From positions 549,550 through 613,549 of the forward strand of contig NW_024468511.1 of assembly GCF_001632365.1 (NCBI RefSeq): a stretch of DNA of 64,000 nucleotides, written 5' to 3'. The translations under genes were made by a program, and so were the position numbers. A model generated the notes under the pieces. It had not been told where the DNA came from. It saw only the letters and a program-made list of their open reading frames with translations, and searched no databases. Below are positions 56,686 to 64,000 of this stretch, piece by piece (within the stretch, counting starts at the first letter, position 1; every line of letters begins with the position of its first letter). Origin of the DNA: Laetiporus sulphureus 93-53. Lineage: Eukaryota > Basidiomycota > Agaricomycetes > Polyporales > Laetiporaceae.

Positions 56686-59604
56686 TCAATGCACAATCAC
56701 GCACTCGCTGCCGCGCTCTTGCTCGTCTTCATGTAACAGCAGTACACATAATCCAGCGAGCAAGAATATTGCTATGCTGGTGTACACAGGCACTGACTGG
56801 TTGACTGAGAGGAGGGATCCACCCAGCATCGGGGCAATCATGCCACCTCTACAAAATGCAATCGCTATCAGCGCTCAATCAAAGATATCATATTCGGCCT
56901 ACGCACATTCGTGAAAGCGCCGAAGCGATACCGCAGGCAGATCCTCGCACTAAAAAGACTTTTCAGAACGATGGCATAAGGCACCACATGAAAACCGACC
57001 TTTCGTGCCGAAAATCTCTGGTGTCCAGCTGGAGGATGGTCCGCATCAGCTGACACTTCCATAACAATAAAAGATCAACGTACCCGTAAAGGACAGCCCA
57101 CATTGCCTATCAGACACGTTACCACTGCAAATGCTTCACATTTTAGGAGGGGCGACTCACCGTCGCGCTTAAACTGATGCCCACAGTGCTAGCCCGCACC
57201 GCCCACGATTGCTCGACAAACACGAAGACAGCACAGAAGAATGCCGTTACGAACGTGCTTCCCGCGAGAGACCACCGTCGTCCGAGTGGAGAATCGATGA
57301 GATATGCTCCCAGCTGCAACATAACAATCAGATATGTCATGGCGATTTTTGTGACTGAAAGCGACTTACAACAGCGCCAGGGCATCCCCCCAAAGCGTAT
57401 ATAACGATGTCCTTCAGGCTGTCCTGCAGGCTCCTTGGAGCAGCTAGTGGATCCGAGCCAGAGCGGCCTTCCAGCAGCTTGGGCAGATAGACGTTGAACA
57501 TCGTGTACGCTGCAGGAACCACGATTCACAAACAGCCTGTTGTAACAACAGATGCATACGTACCTAGCGACATAGCGAACCATGCTGCCCATACCAACAG
57601 CGTCGTGCGCATCCATTCGGGTGAGAGTACCATCCCGATGCGGTCAAGCCACGCCCACAGTGGCTTCCGCAGCCACCGGGGGAGCTTCCAGTAGATTTTC
57701 GGCCTGACCTCGTACATCGAAGAGGTCACCGACATCCGCTGATTGTTGATCTCGCGTATCCTCGAGCGCGGGCGTGTGAACGATGAAGGGTCCCCTGGAA
57801 GCGTATGCGTTGCTCGTGATACGGACATGGACGATCTCGGAGATAGATCTTCTTTTACGTCCTCGCTTCGAGGCCGGGATTGCGTCGAATGCGAAGACAA
57901 GCAACGCGTTTCCTCGAGGACAGCAGGTGCACCAAACGAGTGAGAGTCTAGCGGGACATTAGACTCGCCGACTGAGCTGTATGTCTTCGTCTCTAAGTCA
58001 GACATAGTCTGTCGCAGACCATCGCGGCTGCTCAAGGAGGGAATCGGAGATTGTTCGCTACTAGTCTGGACTGTTTCAGCGTCCTCATCGTGAGTGTCCG
58101 CGTCAAACACCAAGACATCAGTTTCTCGCGCTACATCAAATCGGCCGTGCTTTGCCAGAGAACAACTTTGTCCATCCTGCGCTGTCTCAGCACCGGTCGT
58201 GATAGCAGGTATATGGTCCTGGACGTCGTCCAGAGCAAGGGATAGTTCGTCTCCGTTAAATCTCGATATCATCTGCAACGACTCTAGTGCCTCTTGAGGA
58301 CGACCGGCATGCACGAGATATCGCGGCGACTCATGCAGGCGGAAGAAAAGAATCCGCGCGAGGAACATGGAAAGGGTCTATGTGAGGGAAGCTCGTTCAC
58401 CATACAGGTAGCCACGATGAGTGAGACACATACTATGATACCAAGCGTGGAAAACAAGTACTTCCACCCCATATTTTGTGTGTTCACGTCACAGAATGCA
58501 GGTGCTGGAGGACATGAATTCCCTGGGATCACGAGCAGTCCGACAACGGCTGCCAGGACAGAGCCGAACGAGAAGAACACGGAAAGCGCAGTCACGAGGT
58601 ACTGTTTTCCGTTCGGCATATGTTCAAGCAGGAGCGTGCCATCTGTGGGCATCGAACCCTGAAAGAGGTAGCATCAGCACCGGCATCATTACTATGGGTA
58701 GAGCGATCGTCATTACTCCGACGGCGCTGCCGAGGAAGAACAGCGATGTACACAGCCAGAAAAAGGAGCTGGCGAAGGAGGCGAGGACACCGAATAAGGA
58801 CGTGAGAAATAGCGTAGCATTGAACGCAGTGGTGCGACCCATCAGGTCGGAACCTTCAAGATGAGAATGAGTCCAGATTATATGGCAAGGCAAGCATCAA
58901 AGAGACGTACACGTTCCCCAGCCTACCGCACCAAACATCATGCCGGCAAACATCGAGGAGGACAACGTCCCAATGAAACTATCGCGAACTACCAATTGAT
59001 CAGTACACATTTCTATGCAGTGGAAGTGTATGAGAGAAAGAAGTTTATGAGAAACTATACGTAGTTTGGAAGAATTCCAGAGTCAGGACTGCAGCGTACT
59101 CGGCTAGCCTTGGCTGAAGGAACACACTACCGTACAGACCTCATAGAGTTCTTGAAAGCGCTGAAAAGTATAACACACCTGAGAAATGCTGCTGGACGCG
59201 TGGAAGAACGATCGCGATGGCTTGGATCCACATCTGGCCGACGTTGAGAAGCCCGTCCAGCTTGATTCGTGGTTGGACTCACATTATCTGCCAACCAGCC
59301 TATACAAAATCATTGAACTCATGAACGAGGTACAACATCGATCAAAGTGAAACGGACCGAAACCACATAGCGACAGCAGTGTCCATTGGTACCATCCTGA
59401 AGACCCAACGGCGAAATTCAAAACATCAGCGCGTTCATCAGAGCCAAGGATGCGTAGCGACGCACCCATGCCAATGCGGTCAATTGTCCTGTCCAGGGGC
59501 GTACGCCCATCCATCTTCCCGCCCTCGCATTGTCCTTCCTCCAAATCGACATCCTCATCTTCACTCATGGCGGAGAAATAGCTCAGCCGATTCAAAGAAG
59601 CCAT
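56686..59604 (-). CDS. MFS transporter with large central loop (690 aa)
   Basis: Fifteen exons fit exactly (2073 nt): 59604-59466, 59396-59358, 59299-59283, 59233-59179, 59088-59061, 58978-58911, 58853-58717, 58658-58434, 58377-57564, 57509-57370, 57313-57161, 57106-57084, 57028-57000, 56949-56907 and 56848-56686. An acidic N-terminus precedes WYQWTLLSLCGFGWLADN and MWIQAIAIVLPRVQ. MFS signatures follow: SMFAGMMFGAVGWGTCSDLM plus GRTTAFNA (motif A region), GGSMPTDGTLLLEHMP, then LHESPRYLVHAGRPQEA after TM6. A ~200-residue Ser-rich hydrophilic loop separates the six-helix halves. The second half has GAYLIDSPLGRRW, YGWTPEIFGTKVRGSACG and SRIGGMIAPMLGGSLL. It resembles SV2/sugar-phosphate-type fungal MFS proteins; the substrate is unknown. 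Plasma or organelle membrane. Confidence 0.9.
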
Positions 59605-60325
59605 TCTGGCTTATATGAGGTGATGATAGAGTAACCCGGCAGCGCGAATGGTTCGCCGAGCGAGGATCGTCTGCTTATGCAAGTGAATGGCGCTAACGAG
59701 ATGAGGGTGGCGGCGATATGTGGAGTCACTATCGCGGGGCCGCTGTAGGACGAAGGAGCGAGAACAGCAGGCGTCAGTGCGACTCTGAAAGACCAGGAGA
59801 TGGCGAACATGACGAACAGATCATAATTTCGAGGCAGACTGGGGAGTGCCTGGACATGTACCATCATAGCGATCGGTCAAAGGGCTGCGGTGCTCGAGGG
59901 ACGGACTGCGGCGAGGGAGCCACTTCCGGGGTCCGTGCGACACTGCCGCACGTGTCGAGCCCCGGTGCCTAAGGTGCATTAAGTAAGCCTTCTGTTCGCG
60001 CCCCGTCATTGGGCTTGTCCTCAAATGCTTCATGAATAGCACAGCATGCACGGAGTTATTCCTCCATGATGAACAGTTCCAGTACCTCCATTTTTGTTTT
60101 ATTCTGACCAAGCATAACTGTATTGGTTTTCCCACAATTTTGCTACTTGTTATCCCATGCAAAATAATTCTATGGCATGTTTTGACTGGCTTTTTATCAC
60201 TCAGTGACTACGCGGGCTTCGAAAAGCATTGACTTTCACCTGTGCGAGATTGGAACATAGCATCAGTACCTGGATGACATCTTAGGCGGTAGCCTCATCG
60301 ACGAACACGAGGTACAAGAACTCTC
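59605..60325. other. Intergenic, promoter of the MFS gene
   Basis: Only short overlapping frames; no gene recognised. Confidence 0.5.
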
Positions 60326-60687
60326 GACAAACGGGCATCACAGCCTGCATAGATTTATTTTTCCACAGGAAACCTGATGCAAAAAATGGTGAAAATATCT
60401 TGTGTCTGGATATGGAAACAGTTTGGAAATTGGGCGGAGACAATTAAATTATGTTACGATTGTTTTACCGAAACGTATCAGCAATAGTGAAACTATTTCC
60501 GAAAGGAAGATTTTTCAGTCCAAAAATATGTGATACCGATATGTTTCGGTGAAGCAATTGAACATAATTCAATTGTCTCCGCCCGATTTCCAAACTATTT
60601 CCATATCCAGACTTAAGATATTTTCACCATTTTATCATCAGGTTTCCCGTGGAAAAATAAATCTGTGCAGGCTGTGCATACCCTGTC
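60326..60687. mobile_element. Foldback element with ~145-bp inverted repeat arms
   Basis: The left arm 60335-60481 and right arm 60536-60679 are close reverse complements. Shared blocks include CAGCCTGCA, AGATTTATTTTTCCAC, GGAAACCTGATG, AATGGTGAAAATATCTT, GTCTGGATATGGAAA, GGGCGGAGACAATT and CCGAAAC. They are separated by a 54-bp loop. Weaker symmetry continues outward to GACA...TGTC (60326 and 60687). No ORF and no clear target duplication. It would fold into a long hairpin: a MITE/foldback element or a small-RNA-producing inverted repeat. Confidence 0.8.
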
Positions 60688-61212
60688 AGGGTGCTCTTTC
60701 TGTCGAAAGGCGAACGTGCTTTTGGGCGAGCAGAAGGGGCCGGCGCTGCCATCGTGTTGAGCTTGTTTGCTAGGGCGAATACAATAGCAGGAGCGACGGC
60801 GTCCCGACTACCTTTGTCGAAGCGCAACGTCCACTATTGGCACCTGGCCGTGAATTGATTGGTCGGCACAGGTTGCGCGGATATTACCACATCACCGGGC
60901 ATATTTGACGGTGGTGGTGCTCCTTCGTGTTGGACGACCTCAAGGAGGAATGCGTGATTGACATGAGCTCGAACATCGCTATTAGACAATCAGCATTCAT
61001 CATGAATCGAGCGGAGAAGGATTCTACGCGGCATTGTTCATGTGAGATGACTGCTTAGCCGGTTGCTCTCATGGGTCACAGCAAAGTGAGGTCTCGATGT
61101 TGTATTACTATCACCGATGACCTCGCTTATCGCCATCGTTACAGCATGAAAGACGACCGTCATGATGCAACAAGGAATGCGCAACGGCCTCCAAACCAAC
61201 AACACCCCCCCC
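60688..61212. other. Intergenic up to assembly gap
   Basis: Nothing recognised; a C-run immediately precedes the gap. Confidence 0.5.
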
Positions 61213-61312
61213 NNNNNNNNNNNNNNNNNNNNNNNNNNNNNNNNNNNNNNNNNNNNNNNNNNNNNNNNNNNNNNNNNNNNNNNNNNNNNNNNNNNNNNNN
61301 NNNNNNNNNNNN
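61213..61312. other. Assembly gap (100 N)
   Basis: Exactly 100 N, the usual placeholder for a gap of unknown size. It is flanked by an 8-C run on the left and an A-run on the right. Distances and gene order across it are not certain. Confidence 0.99.
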
Positions 61313-61516
61313 AAAAAGGAATGCGCATGCGCGATGCTTGAGCTGATGAACTGAGGGCTCATGCGCTCATGTCATCTACATGACAGCATCGCTCTGAGCA
61401 ATTCCCACTTTCGTTTTGTACGCAGCGCGCTGCCAAGCCTCGTGGTGAATTCAAGGCTGCCCAGCTCCGTTCGACTATGAAATTCAGCATCGATCATTCC
61501 GTTCATATTCATCCTT

Positions 61517-61550
61517 CACCGCCTTTCAAATTTCACCGCCTTTCAAATTT
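61517..61550 (+). repeat. Tandem 17-bp duplication
   Basis: CACCGCCTTTCAAATTT occurs twice, head to tail and exact. Confidence 0.9.
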
Positions 61551-62028
61551 CACTGCTGCGCCCGTTGCAAGGTCATCTGACACCCTGATAGTTCCCCTGC
61601 GATGCCAACCCTGCCCCATTCTTCCCGTCTTCTGGACTGCGGATGATCGATGAAACACAGCAACGGCGCGCGCGCAAGCGTGGAGTCCTGTGTGGAACCT
61701 CCCTTCATGCGCGCATGCCGAGGTCATCGCCGTTCTGCGCGATGCCAAGCCAAAGTCAATTGGCATTTCGTCCACACTTGCTCCTGGACCTTCCTGGACT
61801 CGCTGTTAATGAGGAGGATGTGGAGGCGTCAGGAACGTCAGTACCAGTGCGTAGTGCCGACAATGACGAGAGCACTCCAATAACCCAATCTGGTTAGTAC
61901 GACTACGGACGCAGGTAAATAACTTGCCGCGGCATCATTTATTGTTATTTTTGTCTGATAAGCCGGTAAGGCTGTGAGACTTTTGAGAGGCTATGATGAT
62001 ATCAAGTGGGGCAACGTTCGTCCCCCCT

Positions 62029-62034
62029 TATAAC
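62029..62034 (+). promoter_or_regulatory. Putative TATA box of the CYSTM-like gene
   Basis: TATAAC lies 89 bp before the ATG at 62118, a spacing like that of the Gly/Gln-rich genes. Confidence 0.45.
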
Positions 62035-62117
62035 GCGCCCATCTCGCACCGCTAGGCAATTGTACCTACCAATTCCCAACAACCACCTCTGAACTGCTCT
62101 TCGCTGCACCTAAGACA

Positions 62118-62693
62118 ATGGACGCTTCCAAGCCCGCCATGACCACCACCCTCCAGCCCCAGGCCGTCCAAATGAGTGAGTACAGAAGAAAGTCTTGGGC
62201 AGCCACGGTTGCCGCTAGGCGGTGACGTCGTGATGAGGAGTGGACACTGACAATAACTCTCGTCCCGCTTGTACTAGGCATGGCGAACCTACCGACTCGC
62301 AGCCAAACGCAGGAGTGCCAGCACAAGGCGAATCGCTTGAGGGGAGGAGGAGCTGCCAAGGTATGTCCGTCTTGGCCTGCAACCCGTCATATCTGCTGAG
62401 CTGTCGCCATCTTGTAGGATTGCTTCCTGAGCGCGGTCGGGTGCTTCATTTGTTTCGGTACGTTACTCTCGTCGAACGCGTCTAGCCGCCTGCTCACAAA
62501 CGTATGCGCTGGCAGAGGGTTGCAAGGTTAGTTTGCCGACCGAATGGCTGATCCACTGATGCTCTCTGACACGCACTTTCTCCAGGACTGTTGCGAGTGC
62601 TTTGCGGACATCGTTTGTACGTCCTTTGCTTCTGTTTCCCATCAACCCAGCTGACGTTCTCTGTCAGGCTGCCCTTGCGAGATGTGCTGCTAA
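62118..62693 (+). CDS. CYSTM-like cysteine-rich peptide (82 aa)
   Basis: Six exons: 62118-62175, 62278-62360, 62418-62457, 62516-62526 (11 nt), 62586-62616 and 62668-62693 (249 nt). The hydrophilic N-terminal half (MDASKPAMTTTLQPQAVQ) is followed by LRGGGAAKDCFLSAVGCFIC, then FEGCKDCCECFADIVC and the end CPCEMCC. The glycine motif and the cysteine-dense, hydrophobic C-terminus match the CYSTM-type peptides common in fungi and plants, which are membrane-associated and often linked to stress or metal tolerance; the role here is inferred from that resemblance. All junctions are GT-AG and in phase. Because no exon exceeds 83 nt, no long ORF marks the gene. Complete. Confidence 0.88.
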
Positions 62694-63276
62694 ACGCCTT
62701 ATATTATAACCATGTTCTTGTCCCCTCGAGCCCACCGAGTCCTTCCGACTGTGAATATCATGTACTGTAGATTGTGCTGACCTATCCCGTGTATGTATTG
62801 ACAGGAGGATGGAACGGTAGCAATCTTGCGGGTGTGGCCAGCGCACAGCACACGAGTATAATGCTTGAACTTTGTTATTTTCCGTTATGCGTATGATATC
62901 CAATAACAACGCTGTTGCCATTGTTTCGTGAAGCCAGCGGTGCGAGTCTTGGAAAGCATGAGCTTCAAATGAACGACCTGCAGTACCATCACAGGAATCA
63001 TTCAAGCCGAGCAGGCCGTCATTAATAATGATTATGACACTGTTGGGCGGTGCACTAGTGCTTATGTGTGTGATAGCAAATGCGAGTAAAACGAGGGCAG
63101 CTCCGATCCAAACATGCGACTAATGGGAGGAAGGATAGTAATGTGTGCATGTCCGATCCAATGTATAATGGCTTCAGCTAGAGTGTCCCATGTCGTGATC
63201 TCGTCTATCTATGCATCCCTCTGTTTCGATTCGGTCTATCTTGCACATTAGTCAGGCTACCGCAGTCGTGCGCTGC
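62694..63276. other. Intergenic
   Basis: Convergent 3' flanks of the CYSTM-like gene (+) and the second Kre9/Knh1-like gene (-). A 113-codon minus frame (62664-63005) overlaps the CYSTM-like exon and is taken as chance. Confidence 0.5.
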
Positions 63277-63811
63277 TCACGCGGACGTGATGGTGAACGT
63301 GGGCGACGCGTTGCCAGAGTCGCCGAACACTGTAAGACGCGCATATAGTGAGCGGGAGGGAAACAGCGCAAATAGTAGAATGACGGGGCACTCACGGACG
63401 ACGATGTAATCGTTACGCGTTGTAACGTTGGGCACAGTGATATCGACCTGGCCGTCCCCGATGAGAAATTGGGTCGCGAGCGGTGACTCTGCGAGACATC
63501 ACGTTTAGCATCAAACGTGGTCCACAACAAACACGAAGCCGACACTTACGGATGTCCAAGTTTTCGCTCTTGTCCTCGCTGTAGCCGAGCAAGACCAGGC
63601 CAGTTGCGTTCGCGCCGGTCTGAGGAACCTTGCTCACGTCCCAAGTGATCGTCTGCGTCGAGCCGACCGTCCACACCGTCAAAAGCGTGGGCGAAGTGAT
63701 GTCGGGGCTGATCACGACGTCCGCATGACCCGGCGGGACGAGAGAAATGGGCGACGCGCGGCCAGTCGCGAGCAGGGATGCGAGAAGAGCACCAGCGATC
63801 CTGGAGAACAT
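63277..63811 (-). CDS. Kre9/Knh1-like secreted protein, copy 2 (135 aa)
   Basis: Three exons: 63811-63550, 63488-63396 and 63329-63277 (408 nt). The signal peptide MFSRIAGALLASLLATGRAS was chosen over upstream in-frame codons because it gives a clean secretory start. The domain reads SPTLLTVWTVGSTQTITWDV, TGLVLLGYSEDKSENLDI, SPLATQF, VDITVPNVTTRNDYIVVLFG and DSGNASPTFTI. It has the same family, length class and last two intron positions as 48278-48945, but lacks that copy's first intron. There is no Ser/Thr-rich tail or GPI signal. Probably a small secreted or wall-associated protein. It lies close to the window end and is complete. Confidence 0.9.
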
Positions 63812-64000
63812 CTTGTGCGTTTCGTAGGATAGGTGGAGATGGATAAGAGGCGAGTAAGGACTGACGGTAGCTGAAGGAGCGGCGGGCTGCACGGGTGGTG
63901 GATGGTGCAGAGTAGTATCAGAGGATGTGCGGAGATGTCTATCGCGGCGGACGGGGAGGGTTATGAACTGGCGGCGGTGCCGGCTATATGCTACGCATCC
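63812..64000. promoter_or_regulatory. Promoter region of the second Kre9/Knh1-like gene
   Basis: Upstream sequence on the minus strand; a CATATAG near 63985 is a weak TATA candidate. Nothing else seen. Confidence 0.35.

Larger units (their letters stand above)
61313..62117. other. Intergenic, promoter of the CYSTM-like gene
   Basis: No gene recognised. Contains a 17-bp unit repeated twice at 61517-61550 and a TATAAC at 62029. Confidence 0.5.

Noticed and set aside
59061..59088. Reading DSGILPNY in MFS exon 5
   Set aside because: That frame looks family-like but does not fit the phases of the flanking introns; the frame giving LTLEFFQTT joins both neighbours with standard GT-AG sites.
62664..63005. 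113-codon minus ORF
   Set aside because: Overlaps the last CYSTM-like exon on the other strand and has no motif.

Overview
The window is nuclear DNA from a filamentous fungus, most likely a mushroom-forming basidiomycete (Agaricomycetes). The evidence is the dense GT-AG introns of about 50-70 nt, tiny exons, and gene families typical of such fungi: a Kre9/Knh1-like wall protein pair, an Ecl1-type zinc protein, an AMID-like oxidoreductase remnant, a fungal kinase-like protein and a CYSTM-like cysteine-rich peptide. No species can be named from the sequence alone. One 100-N assembly gap lies at 61213-61312. Gene models were rebuilt by hand from splice signals and reading-frame phase; unless noted, exon sums are exact multiples of three.

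Layout. 1-13 kb: a doubtful ORF; three tandem + strand genes for small Gly/Gln-rich proteins with the same four-exon architecture; a truncated AMID/AIF-like oxidoreductase fragment (-); a kinase-like gene with a short N-terminal header domain and one apparent frameshift (+); an intact aspartic protease with signal peptide and GPI-like tail (+); a decayed ORF (-). 12.8-34.2 kb: mostly gene-poor DNA with three DNA-transposon-like elements or inverted repeats (12851-13262, 17937-18506 and 26340-27385, the last with 33-bp TIRs and an 8-bp target duplication). The only convincing gene here is the Ecl1-type zinc protein (21572-23356, -).

34.2-59.6 kb: a run of minus-strand genes. These are the U5 snRNP splicing factor PRP6, a large protein with a C-terminal homeodomain, a cyclopropane-fatty-acyl-phospholipid synthase-like methyltransferase that seems to need a 1-nt micro-exon, an F-box protein, a Kre9/Knh1-like secreted protein, FKBP12, and a 15-exon MFS transporter. 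Only poorly supported ORFs fill 51.1-56.6 kb. 59.6-64 kb: a large foldback repeat, the gap, a CYSTM-like cysteine-rich peptide gene (+), and a second Kre9/Knh1-like gene (-).

The genes form no obvious pathway. They are a mix of housekeeping functions (splicing, prolyl isomerisation, lipid modification, transport) and fast-evolving secreted, stress-type or effector-like genes close to transposon relics. FKBP12 and the CYSTM-like gene are so split by introns that no long ORF reveals them; they were found only by joining exons.
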